From the NCBI GenBank assembly GCA_012934845.2, contig WNNJ02001570.1:186001-250000 (forward strand): DNA of 64,000 nucleotides, given 5' to 3'. Below the pieces are notes generated by a model, which saw nothing but the letters and a program-made list of their open reading frames with translations, had not been told where the DNA came from and made no database searches. This document shows positions 11,926 through 21,262 of this stretch, in pieces. The position numbers and the translations under genes are program-made. Positions within the stretch are counted from its first letter, which is position 1, and each line of letters opens with the position of its first letter. This DNA is from Pomphorhynchus laevis (Eukaryota; Acanthocephala; Palaeacanthocephala; Echinorhynchida; Pomphorhynchidae).

Positions 11926-12255
11926 ATTAAAATATAATATTTTAGACAAAAATATCTAAAGTTGATACGAGCTTGTGAAGATATGAGGACATATCTTTAC
12001 AAGATATGATTATTATATTTAGAAGATAATCATATCTTCACAAGATATGATTATTATATTATATTATGTCTAAAATATATAATATCTAAAGTTGATACGT
12101 GCTTGTGAAAATATGAGGACATATCTTCACAAGATATGATTATTATATTTAGAAGATAATCATATCTTCACAAGATATGATTATTATATTATATTATGTC
12201 TAAAATATATAATATTTTAGACAAAAATATCTGAAGTTGATACGTGCTTGTGAAG
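11926..12255. repeat. Duplicated palindromic AT-rich unit
   Basis: Two tandem units of about 135 bp, each containing nested inverted repeats. One is CTTGTGAAGATATG paired with CATATCTTCACAAG across AGGA. Another is AGATATGATTAT paired with ATAATCATATCT. The block is bracketed by copies of ATATTTTAGACAAAAATATC. It separates the 5' end of LINE-A copy 4 from another LINE-A fragment. It could be a foldback or MITE-like element, but no transposase is present. Confidence 0.8.
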
Positions 12256-12520
12256 ATATGAGGGTGGAAGGAGTGATATTGGTTACGATGATGCAACGAT
12301 AGCGAGAAAGGCGTTTCTGTTAAGGAGGAGTGACGTGAGTGGATTTGGTCACGATATGAGAGTTGGAATTTAAGGATATGAAGGGAGTAGGTTCGACAGC
12401 AAGAGACAAAGAGGATAGGGATAATATAAGAGATGCAAGCGATGTGAAGAAAGATTATGAGTGGAAAGGATCGTGAAAGGTGGTGGATGTCACGGATAAT
12501 TAAGTTAGACTGTATTAAGT
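12256..12520 (-). mobile_element. LINE-A fragment, RT C-terminal part
   Basis: Minus-strand translation contains SNLIIRDIHHLSRSFPLI, matching the DIRRIRPLINFRSC block of the other copies. It is diverged and truncated at both ends. Confidence 0.65.
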
Positions 12521-12779
12521 TTATATGGATTAAGTTTATATGTATTTTATTTTGGAGCCATTTGCGGGTAACCATTACGGTGTAACTTAATAATAAATAT
12601 TGTCATTATTCTTCTGACTGTGGCACGATATTATCCTCACAGGTATTGATTCTAATTTTGATACAGAAGGACGCTACCAATCAGCCTGGGTGGGTCTCAT
12701 CAGCTGCTGATCCAAACCTGTATTAAAAATAGGATCAATACCTGATCAGAAAAATTTCAGCTCACAGATGCAATAAAGT

Positions 12780-13620
12780 TAAATTGTCATTATTATTACA
12801 AACAGCAACTTAAGAGCCAAGGGCTCATAAAAATGTGCATCACAAGAAATAAAAACTGAATAAAAACAGCGTAGTTCCAGAAGAACATCATCGTCCTCAA
12901 ACTCGAAATGGCATGTGGGAAATTGTGACACTTCAGAACTGATTTTTGTAATGTCAACAGAAATTGCTTAGCAAAAGTCTCGCTAATTGACATGGCGTAA
13001 TCTATTACAGTATTATTCAATGTAACGATGCTCGATATCAAATTAGAAGATTTGCGGTAAGAGCCGATAAATTCGAAAAGTTTATTTGAGCTACTACGGG
13101 ATTGATTACACAACGAGGCGATGAGAGGCCTGATCTTAGATATTTTTAAAGATGTGCTATGTTCCGAATTAGCTTATAGTATAAGAAAGGACGACTACCA
13201 TTTTTGTTGCCAACAAAAAGAGCGTTACGTAAACTTATCGCATCGCGTACTTCCCTGTCTTGTCACATAGGCAAGCGTCTAATATCATTCCGTCTGATTA
13301 CGGGGCAGTAGAATTTTTATCCCACAAGCACATTGATCTTCATGAATTCTTAACCGAGGTAAAAACCATAGAAATATGTGTTTGGCCACGAAATTGTGGA
13401 TAGGATCGAGCGAATCAGATTAATTTAGATTAGATAACTGAGTCTATATTTTTTAATATGTACAACTATAGAAAGATTACATCCAAATAATATACGTAAA
13501 GTCAGCTTTACGTATATTCAACACCTGAGCTTATGTGGATGATACACCTTCTAATGAAAAGGCAACAATCACCACCAAACGGTCACTACGACTAATTGTC
13601 GAAGTAAGTTTAATACTTGA
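12780..13620 (-). repeat. Dispersed ~850-bp repeat (LINE-B-like linker region), copy 1
   Basis: Matches 19075-19680 over most of its length in the same orientation, with indels. The minus strand reads SSSNKLFEFIGSYRKSSN and later AMSISETFAKQFLL, resembling the linker between endonuclease and RT of CR1-type LINEs (KFW.YI...K, then A..F...F). It is not coding now. The rest of the stretch, 13150-13480, shows no gene. Confidence 0.6.
13489..13518. repeat. Perfect 13-bp palindrome
   Basis: AATATACGTAAAG at 13489-13501 pairs with CTTTACGTATATT at 13506-13518 across a 4-nt loop. Only the right half is present in the homologous repeat near 19570, so the left arm may be a template-switch product. Confidence 0.85.
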
Positions 13621-13705
13621 TCGTACTGGTACTTGATCAATTGTGCTTGATCGCTGTACACTAACAGACACAATCATTAATATACAATCATATATATTAT
13701 GATAA

Positions 13706-13747
13706 TATGATAATAATAATCATCGATAATAATAATCATCGATAAGA
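13706..13747. repeat. Start of ATCATCGATAAG satellite
   Basis: A few ATCATCGATAA units end exactly where the Penelope-like inverted repeat begins. The main array continues on the other side of that element at 17735. Confidence 0.7.
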
Positions 13748-13922
13748 ATATAAAGTTATTACAGGAACAAAGAAGCAGAAAATATCCTTTATTTGATAAA
13801 AATTATATATTTCGATAGCTCCTGCTATCATCAGGATTACAATAAATGTTTCACAAATTTCGTGTTTTCAACATTTATACAAAAATACAAGCATTGATGT
13901 GCCTCGCATTTCTACTTAAAAG
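13748..13922 (-). repeat. Left inverted repeat (pseudo-LTR) of Penelope-like element
   Basis: Reverse-complementary to 17523-17698 apart from scattered substitutions and indels. On the minus strand it holds CTGATGA, then a TAGC-AGGA-GCTA hairpin, then TCGAAA. This resembles the hammerhead ribozyme core known from Penelope ends. Confidence 0.8.
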
Positions 13923-14306
13923 ATTTTAAACTATTTGGCTGATTTCCGCTGCTACGTCACATTACCTACGTTGCAGTCTTATCTGTTCTAACTATCACTT
14001 AATTTGTGAAAGAGAAAAGCCTATCACATAATTTACTAAGAAGTGGTTTTCCACTTTGGGCTAATAAGCTAACTTTAAATCTTTAGCGCAAAAAAAAATA
14101 AAGTTTTTGGCACCAAAAAAAGAATACATCATATAGAAATACCTTTTGTTAGTAACAAGTGGAATTCAGTATTTTCAAAGTTTAATAATAACATAAAAAT
14201 AGTTGTATTAACCAAGTTCACATTTTTAACAGAAAATTACCTAAACTCCACAACATTTTTAAGCGTAAACCAGATTTTAACAAAGATGTCATTATTTATA
14301 AAATGA
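13923..14306 (+). pseudogene. Penelope-like ORF, segment before GIY-YIG
   Basis: The stretch from about 14110 encodes IPFVSNKWNSVFSKFNNN, then, in a shifted frame, KLPKLHNIFKRKPDFNKDV and IYK. This is the region that in Penelope proteins leads to the VVYKI.C..C entry of the nuclease. It is frameshifted and cut at 14306 by the OTU-like insertion. Nothing is recognised in 13923-14100. Confidence 0.5.
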
Positions 14307-14753
14307 GGCACCGGTGGCCTTTGCTCGCCGCAAACGCGTTTCCATTGTCATTCACCAGAAAGGAATTATGCCGTGGATTATTAGCAGCAGCACGATAAGC
14401 GAAGATTGCAGCCAAGATCCTTCACATGCCCTTTATATAGCAGAGCGCCTAGCTCCTTTGATGGACGACAAGAGCGCTAGCGAAAACAGCTTTGAAGCGA
14501 ATCGGCAAATCGAAGTTAAGGCGACGGAGCTTCACATTTCATATCACCGCAACGAGCACTACAATAGTCTGCGAAGGATGGACAGCAACTGCAACGGACC
14601 AGCTTCAGTCAACCTTCGCGAATTCGGCCGCCGAGGGACACGACGCTGCCCACAATAGGAGGAAAGACATTGAGTGAATTTATTTGGTGACATTGCACAT
14701 ACTGTTTCATCTTTTAATTGTTCTATTACTTTATGAAATGCAATTATTTTTAC
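14307..14753 (+). pseudogene. OTUD3-like OTU domain fragment (intronless insertion)
   Basis: Open from about 14305 to 14656. The product contains VAFARRKRVSIVIHQ then ATELHISYHRNEHYNSLRRM. The second block is the catalytic-His region of OTU deubiquitinases (hY.S), and VIHQ..., ELHI.Y...HY.S.RR and the following N..PA spacing are closest to OTUD3. The N-terminal half with the catalytic Cys is absent, so it cannot be an active protease. It interrupts the Penelope-like ORF between its IYK and PCKEC codons. AAAATGA occurs on both sides (14300-14306 and 14754-14760), suggesting a target duplication. There is no poly(A), so the mechanism is uncertain. Confidence 0.65.
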
Positions 14754-14768
14754 AAAATGATAAAGTGA

Positions 14769-15071
14769 GATAAAAAACCTTGTAAAGAATGTTATCAGGT
14801 ATATGTTGGTCAAACGGGTCAAGGTTTGGTTAAGCGTATTAAACAACATAATTATAATGTACGTAAAGGGACCAATTCTAGTGCTGTTGCTCAGCATTTT
14901 GTTAGTTCAAATCATTCCGTTGATTTTGAAAATGCATCTATTTTATTATTTCAAAGTAACTTGTTATCTCGCATTATTCAAGAAGCGTATTTTAGTAAAA
15001 AAGAACCTAATTTAATGCTTAATAATAAATACGATTACAACCTTAAATTAAATTATAATTTATTATTCTAA
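14769..15071 (+). pseudogene. GIY-YIG endonuclease domain of Penelope-like element
   Basis: Reads KPCKECYQVYVGQTGQGLVK then RIKQHNYNVRKGTNSSAVAQ and RIIQEAYFSKKEPNLM. The YVG variant of YIG, QT, R.K.H and the late Glu are the GIY-YIG landmarks, and the CKEC start is typical of Penelope nucleases. The frame is open to the stop at 15069, so this part looks whole. The ORF upstream is broken by the OTU-like insertion. Confidence 0.8.
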
Positions 15072-15235
15072 TATTACATTATTTTAATTTTTTCAATTCG
15101 TTTGTTTTTTTTCTAATTGTATTATTATTTTGTTTTGGTTTAGATTAAATTATAATTTATTACTCTACTTTTACATGAATCTTTATTGTATAAGAGTTTA
15201 ATAAGAGTTTAAATACAATCTTTTGACATTGAAGA

Positions 15236-16951
15236 TTAGAGCTCTTCGTTTGTATGCACACTTGAGGATCCTGTATGCTCGTCGTGGTTTGACGCCTTTC
15301 CAAAACTGCCGTGTCCGGAATCAACGACATCCATGGTGTCCACATCACTCATATCCTCAAAGTCTTTGTCATCGCCGTCATCCGAAATCTTATCATCTGT
15401 GGGCTTTCCCTACGCACGCATTTTCTCCATTTCTTTGTCGACGATCTTTTTCTTGACAGTTCGCTCCTTCTCTGACGTCTCAACTATGGCGTACGCCACC
15501 TGTCTCGCCAAATCAACATCATCAGTGATCAGGAAGTCACCAAAAATCGTGCATGACTTAGCTTGCCACACGTCGATCCCAATTAAACCAATGTCCATGA
15601 ATATTCCTATCGTATGATCCTCGACATACTCCGGGTTGGAAATTTGTTTTGCAATCCAGGGTCCTGTGTAGTAGGGATTATCAATAGTACGCGGCACCCA
15701 TTTGCCCATGTATGCTGGGTTCGTTTTCATTGGGGCGGGCCAGTCACCGTCGGCTTCATCGTCCCAATCATCTGGCTTTGTTGCTTCAATGTCCTCTGTG
15801 AGTTCAGGCAGCTCCCACTTATCAGGAATTTTGTCGTTGGGATCAGCAATCCGCTCTCGGTCATCCCAATCCGACGGCTTGGCATCAGACGGGTATGCGA
15901 TTTCGCGGGGTTGCAGAATTGGCCAGTCGTCGGTTAAATTTCCCGATTGAACAGACTCGTTGTCGATCCTTACTTCGTATGACCGATTAGACGCATAAAG
16001 ATGCAGCATGTAAACGTGCGTAAACACGTCGTCCTTGCACTTAGGGCTCGATTTACAATTATAGTTTGTGCCATTGTGATTTATGATAACGTGCACGATT
16101 CGCTTCCGAAGACCATAGATATCGGGACCAAACATGATGTAATATGGTGTAGAGTCTGTAAGCGTTTCCTGGCTGGTTCTTAAACCGAAAAGCTTCACGT
16201 AACCGCCTCCGCAATCAATATCCTGTTCTAGTGCCACCGAAAATTGTACGATGAGATCGTGATCCCCAGTGATGGCATGAGTCGCAAACCGTTTAAACAT
16301 CCAATAAAAACGTGCATTTTCAGTTGTTTTCAGTCCGATAGACTTTGATTCATTGGAGTACTTCTTTGTGACAACTACAAATTTGCCTTGTGCCTTGTCC
16401 GGCTTTGAAGGGATAACCCATTCTTTCAGCGGACCATCGCCATCAAATAAATCTTTGAAATAGACATGCCCACTCGTCAAATCCGGACGTCCAATGGAAG
16501 TAGGGAAGCCAAAGCTCGCCGGAGATCGAATGCGTTCGCAAGAGTGTCGTCTGTACGGTGCGGCTATGTTCAGCCCAGCTCCAATGCCATTATCATTTCT
16601 CTGACAAGTCTGTATCGACTCTAGATGTTGTTCTTGATCATCATATATCAGACTGGATGAAGGCATTTTAATTAGATTAAGAGGTTTGATTGACGGGGAA
16701 ATCGTATCGTCTCAGGCTGGAGGCACTACGGAATGAAGAGGCATAACTCCAACAGAACTCTTCCTGCCTGATAGATCAGTAGAGTCGATAGATATGATGA
16801 TCACAGGTTTGTCGTTAGAGAAAAATCGCATTTCTGGATCATCACATGTTCCCAATTCCTTCTCCAGAAGAGGTCGCCAAATATCGTCCAAGCTCTTAAG
16901 TATTACTTTCGCGTTACCTCGCATGAGGGCTATTGAAGCTCGCTGAAACAA
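15236..16951 (-). pseudogene. Calreticulin retrocopy-like gene, intronless, with N-terminal extension
   Basis: Single minus-strand frame without introns. 16666-15413 gives 418 codons: N-domain from GHVYFKDLFDGDG, the signature ALEQDIDCGGGYVKLFG, IMFGPDIYG (usually ICG), the second structural Cys in PKCKDDVFTHVY, then a P-domain with KPSDWDD and KPDDWDDEADGDW type-A repeats and three NP.Y type-B repeats, and a C-domain with GIDVWQAKS and FGDFLITDD. A TAG at 15410-15412 interrupts. The frame then continues 57 codons of acidic tail (KDFEDMSDVD) and ends HTNEEL, a KDEL-like ER-retention form, at 15236. No signal peptide is seen. Instead the frame extends upstream to 16951 through one TGA near 16712 with an unrecognised region (ASIALMRGNAKVILKSLDD). 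It is inserted in the Penelope-like 3' UTR. Either a decayed retrocopy fused to another exon, or a divergent gene with readthrough stops. Confidence 0.75.
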
Positions 16952-17139
16952 GTGTGATACCGCCTTGGAGTATATACACCGTTTCGCTGTGACATGGACC
17001 GGGATATATTCCGAATCAGTATGTTCTTATGTTCTTTTGTCACTTATTTTATGATTTTAATTTTGTTTTGTTTTGTGATTCTGATTTTTTCTTTTTGTTT
17101 GTTTTAAAATGTGTGTAAAATTTTAGTTTCTATTTTATC

Positions 17140-17522
17140 ATTTGAAAGTAACTTGTTATCTCGCATTATTCAAGTGTATTTTATTAAAAAAAGAACCTAA
17201 TTTAATGCTTAATAAATCCGATTACAGCCTTAAATTAAATCATAATTAATTATTTCAATATTACATTATTTTAATTTTTCAATTCATTTGTATTTTTCTT
17301 ATTGTATTATTATTTTGTTTTGGTTTAGATTAAATTATAATTCATTACTCTACTTTAAAATTATCTTTATTATTAAATTCGTATTTTTTTGTCACTTATT
17401 TTATGATTTTAATTTTATTTCGTTTTTATGATTCTGTTTTTTTTCTTTCTTTTTGTTTGTTTTAAAATGTGTGTAAAATTTTAGTGTATGATTGTTTTGT
17501 TTCTCGGTATTTTCTTTTTCTT
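17140..17522 (+). mobile_element. Second, 5'-truncated Penelope-like copy (direct)
   Basis: Repeats 14950-15185 and 17015-17110: the codons for the SNLLSRIIQ block, then the same T-rich 3' UTR (TGTCACTTATTTTATG, TGTGTGTAAAATTTTAG), running into the right inverted repeat. It gives an uninterrupted reference for the 3' UTR that the calreticulin copy split. Confidence 0.8.
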
Positions 17523-17698
17523 TTAAGTAGGAATGCGGGACACATCAATGCTTGTATTTTTGTATAAATGTTAAAAACACGAAATTCGTGAAACATTTAT
17601 TGTAATCATGATGATAGCGGGAGCTATCGAAATATAGAAATTTTATCAAATAAAAGATAATTTTTTCTGCTTCTTCGTTCCTGCAATAACTTTATATT
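17523..17698 (+). repeat. Right inverted repeat (pseudo-LTR) of Penelope-like element
   Basis: Partner of 13748-13922. The ribozyme-like core here reads ATGATGA-TAGCGGGAGCTA-TCGAAA, so the first base of CTGATGA is changed. Confidence 0.8.
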
Positions 17699-17734
17699 TA
17701 AATGGAAGAAGATTATGGTCTACGTATTCATTAT

Positions 17735-18325
17735 TGATAAGATTAATTATCGATAAGAATAATCATCGATAAAATAATCATCGATAAGATTAATCATCGA
17801 TAAGATTAATCATCGATAAGATTAATCATCGATAAGATTAATCATCGATAAGATTAATCATCGATAAGATTAATTATCGATAAGAATAATCATCGATAAA
17901 ATAATCATCGATAAGAATAATCATCGATAAGATTAATCATCGATAAAATAATCATCGATAAGAATAATCATCGATAAGATTAATCATCGATAAGATTAAT
18001 CATCGATAAAATTAATCATCGATAAGATTAATCATCGATAAGATTAATCATCGATAAGAATTAATCATCGATAAGATTAATCATCGATAAGATTAATCAT
18101 CGATAAGATTAATCATCGATAAAAATTATCATCGATAAGATTATTCCTCGATAATAATCATCGATAAGATTATTCATCGATAAGAATAATCATCGATAAG
18201 AATAATCATCGATAAGAATAATCATTGATAAGAATAATCATCGATACAATTAATCATCGATAATATAATCATCGGTAAGATTATTCATCGATAATAATCA
18301 TTGATAAGATTAATCATCGATAATT
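17735..18325. repeat. ATTAATCATCGATAAG satellite, main block
   Basis: About 37 units of roughly 16 bp with core ATCATCGATAAG, varying as ATTAATC or AATAATC. Every unit has the ATCGAT palindrome. It is interrupted by an RTE-like LINE fragment (18326-18940) and resumes at 18941-19050. Confidence 0.95.
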
Positions 18326-18940
18326 GAACCGAACAACTGCGTTTTAATACCTTGGCTCTGCCATATAGGCAGATGGTAACCTACACGCAGAGATCTCTTC
18401 TCGAGTAAATGCAGCCTGGATGAAGTGGATGTCAGTTACAGGTACTCTCTGCGATCCAAAGATAAAAGACCGACTGAAGTCGAAAATTTACAAAACTGTA
18501 ATACCACCCGTGGTCCTCTACGGTGCTGAATGTTGACCGATATCAAAATATGAAGAACGCAAAGTTGCCGCAATAAAGACAAAGATGCTCCGAGGGACAG
18601 TAGGAAAAACCTTAATTGATCATGTCCGGAACGAAGAAATAAGGAACCAGTTTGGCGTAGTGCCAATCATAATAGTAAACTTCGCGAAAGGCGACTACAA
18701 TGGTACGGCCACTTTATCCGCGCAAGCGAACACCAACCATCAAATAACTCCATCTCCGTGACAGTGGATGGAAAACGTTCGATAGAAATGCCGAAACTGC
18801 GATGGATGGGCGTCATACGTCATGATATGATAAGTTCTGGACTAGAAACCATAGACGCCCTCGATAGAGCCAAATGGAAGCAACTCTCAAAAGCAGCGGA
18901 CCACGTCCCTATACGGGAAAGACGCCAAAGAAAAAGAAGA
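18326..18940 (+). mobile_element. RTE-like LINE fragment, RT C-terminus
   Basis: Plus-strand translation with stops and shifts gives KDRLKSKIYKTVIPPVVLYG then AEC, TKMLRGTVGKTLIDHVRNEE and a final DALDRAKWKQLSKAADH. These are the C-terminal signatures of RTE/BovB-type reverse transcriptases (K..IYKT...P...YGAE.W; D..R.KW...). It is 5'-truncated and embedded in the satellite. Confidence 0.8.
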
Positions 18941-19050
18941 AAAATCATCGATAACATTAATCATCAATAAGATTAATCATTAAGAAGATTAATCATCGAT
19001 AAGATTAATCAACGAAATCGATAAGATTAATCATCGATAAGATTAAAAAA
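18941..19050. repeat. ATCATCGATAAG satellite, right block
   Basis: Continuation of the array after the RTE-like insertion. Units are more diverged (ATCATTAAGAAG, ATCAACGAAATCG). Confidence 0.9.
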
Positions 19051-19074
19051 GGGGAATAATTATGGATTTCTTAC

Positions 19075-19680
19075 AATAACTAGGTAGTTCTTCTAAGGTC
19101 AAAAAACACCGAAATAAGGCAGAAGGCTTGAAAAAACAGGTGCAATTTCGAGAATAAGCAATGGCAGCAGACCATCCGGGCTAGCAATAAGTTAAGAGGG
19201 AAGTTTTCGTAGTTCCGGAAGATAATCATCGTCCACAAACTCGAATTGACACGTGGGAAATTGTGATATTTCATAAGAAGAACTGATTTTAGTGAAGTCA
19301 ACAAAAATTGCTTAGCATAAGTCTCGCCAATTGACATGGCGTCATATATTACAGTATTATTTGATGTATCAATGCTCGATATCAAATTAAAAAATTGAGA
19401 TAAGAATCGAGAAACTTAAAAAGTTTGTTTGAGCTACTACATGATTGACTACACAACCTAGCGATTTGATCCCTGCTTTCGATCTTTTTAAACATGCCAA
19501 CTGAGTTTAGCATCATAGAAATATGAGTTTGGCCTCGAAATCGTCGATAGGAACGATCGAATCAGATTAAAGTCAGCTTTACGTATATTCAATATCTGAG
19601 ATGATGTGGAGGATACTCCTTTCAGTGACAAGATAGCAATCATCAGCCGGTGGTTACCATGACCAATTTGAGGAGCAAAT
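19075..19680 (-). repeat. Dispersed repeat (LINE-B-like linker), copy 2
   Basis: Matches 12780-13620 with indels. The minus strand reads ISSIDTSNNTVIYDAMSIGE, paralleling ISSIVTLNNTVIDYAMSISE in copy 1. It appears to be an old, non-coding remnant. Confidence 0.6.
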
Positions 19681-19684
19681 TAAA

Positions 19685-19900
19685 TATGGGCATAGAGAGA
19701 GGGGAACCTTACGACTTCGCTAGAAGAAACAAGAAGAAGATAGAATAGCTCTGAAAGATATTGACATGATGAGCAAGATGAGGATTGAGAATTTACATGG
19801 ATATAAGATATATTCGTAGTGATTTTAGTCTGAAAATAAGAGAACTCGTGATGATTGATTGTATGAACACTCTGGGGGAGAAAGAACAATTAAAAAAGGT
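19685..19900 (-). mobile_element. LINE-A fragment, start of RT
   Basis: The minus strand reads FSYFQTKITT then LSELFYLLLVSSSEV, aligning with SSFLQTKVSTLLSH and LPELFHLLPVSPTEV of LINE-A. It is diverged and truncated. The stretch 19900-20050 shows nothing clear. Confidence 0.6.
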
Positions 19901-20059
19901 TCTCCGAGTATACTTTTGGTCAAACTATGAAGCGACCTTGCTTTCCAAAAACATTTACTTTTATCAAGTAGAAGTGAGTGATAGGAGTGTTAAAGATTTA
20001 AATAATAAGCACGATGACTAGAGATAATAGTGTGACCATGATTGAGAAAACAAAGACTC

Positions 20060-20745
20060 TGCAAGATTGACGTAGAATGCGCTTAGGCTTAGAAATTTTA
20101 CAGTCAGAGTCGAACAAATCGGTCACGCTCTCGCTTGCAAAAAAGGTGGTCTGCCAACAATCAGACACGATGCATTGCGAGACATAATTGCCCTGAACTA
20201 ACCAATGTTTGCCACAATGTCAAAAACGAACCTCAACTATTACCGGTTCCTGTCAAACTTCATTTCAATTCGATCACAACAACCATAGACTACAGTGCCC
20301 GGTTAGACGTTGTATGAAGAGGACTCAATGGTGCACGATTTGAGCGGGCATTCATCGATGTCAGCCTAATTTCCATCTTTGCCCAAGTGCATCAAGCGCA
20401 GTCCTAAATTATTATTTGAATTCAACGGAAACAGAAAAATATCAAAATACGAAGATCGAGTCATCACAGTCAAGCATAGCTCATTTGTTACCGTTATATT
20501 CTACTATTCAGGCGGTCTCGGATACCGTGTCTGAGCTCTCATAAAAACCATCTATAGGCTAAAATCTATATGGGGCCAACTCGAGTTCGCAGTTGTCAGA
20601 TCATCATCCGCATATCTTCGTGCCCCCCCCAACAAGTTCGCAAGGACACCCTCAAATATATCGTTCTTCCCTGACCGTCGTCGACTATAATATCGACAAC
20701 ATTGATTCAAACCTTAGTAGCGATGTATGCGCCTACGACCGACGA
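20060..20745 (+). mobile_element. LINE-R 3' part: restriction-like endonuclease region
   Basis: Plus strand encodes HALACKKGGLPTIRHDALRD, the Cys/His block preceding the nuclease in many R2/NeSL-like ORFs. It is followed, after a frameshift, by ARLDVV.RGLNGARF and ERAFIDVSL. The paired RLD and FIDV motifs resemble the PD-(D/E)xK restriction-like nuclease of early-branching LINEs. There are several breaks and no RT upstream; it is a 5'-truncated copy related to 30225-32990. Confidence 0.65.
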
Positions 20746-20945
20746 TGAAGAATTCTTTTTACAACTCGACGCTTATTTTTTATTTTTTGTACAAATAAAT
20801 TTCTTTCTTAAAAAATGTTTAATAAAAAATTGTTAAAAAATTGTTTTGATTATAAATACTTACAATTTATGATATACAATTATTCCTATCAGTTATGGTT
20901 TTTGTCAGTTTTTTCCATACATAAAAAATTACGCGTGGTAAACCT

Positions 20946-21143
20946 TTGAAAGTGAGATTGCGTTGCAATTGTAATATACAGGCGGCTCGCTGCAAAAGTT
21001 GCAAATGTGCAAAATACAAAACTTCCTGTGTAAAGTGCAGTGCAGAAGTTTATCATAATCGTCTTATAGGTGACAATTTACAGACAGCTGAGACTTCACC
21101 TTCAAGCAACAAAGATACAAATCAGTTAAAACACCCAACTTAA
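20946..21143 (+). CDS. Cysteine-rich finger ORF at LINE-B 5' end
   Basis: 65 codons starting MKVRLRCNCNIQAARCKSCK, with eight Cys packed as C.C......C..C.C......C..C. This looks like a CXC-type or other zinc-binding knuckle. It is followed after a short gap by the LINE-B ORF1 frame, so it may be the N-terminal part of ORF1 separated by a break. The function (nucleic-acid binding) is inferred only. Confidence 0.5.
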   Translation: MKVRLRCNCNIQAARCKSCKCAKYKTSCVKCSAEVYHNRLIGDNLQTAETSPSSNKDTNQLKHPT

Positions 21144-21262
21144 ATTCACTCCAACTCGAAGTCATTCAGAATTTCTCAGGATCTCGCATAAATAATAATT
21201 CAGAAACTGCGTTTGTATCCGACGTTTATGATAAGGTTATTCAATGGCTTCCAAATCTATTA

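Larger units (their letters stand above)
13748..17698 (+). mobile_element. Penelope-like element with terminal inverted repeats and host-gene passengers
   Basis: About 175-bp inverted repeats (13748-13922 and 17523-17698) flank a plus-strand element. It encodes the end of an RT ORF (FVSNKWNSVFSKFNNN and DFNKDVI..K) and a C-terminal GIY-YIG nuclease, the domain order of classic Penelope elements. Inverted or partial tandem copies are typical of these elements. A second 5'-truncated copy in direct orientation (about 17140-17522) repeats the GIY-YIG tail and 3' UTR. The first copy is interrupted twice by host-derived sequence (about 14307-14753 and 15190-17015). The RT proper is missing. The whole complex sits in the ATCGAT satellite. 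Confidence 0.75.

Noticed and set aside
17735-18325. CRISPR-like array
   Set aside because: Units are contiguous with no unique spacers, and the context is eukaryotic; it is a satellite.
20821-20880. Shared ~40-bp block with 30150-30200 (GTTAAAAAATTG...CTTACAATT) as an element terminus
   Set aside because: Orientation relative to the neighbouring ORF1 copies is inconsistent, so no boundary can be assigned.
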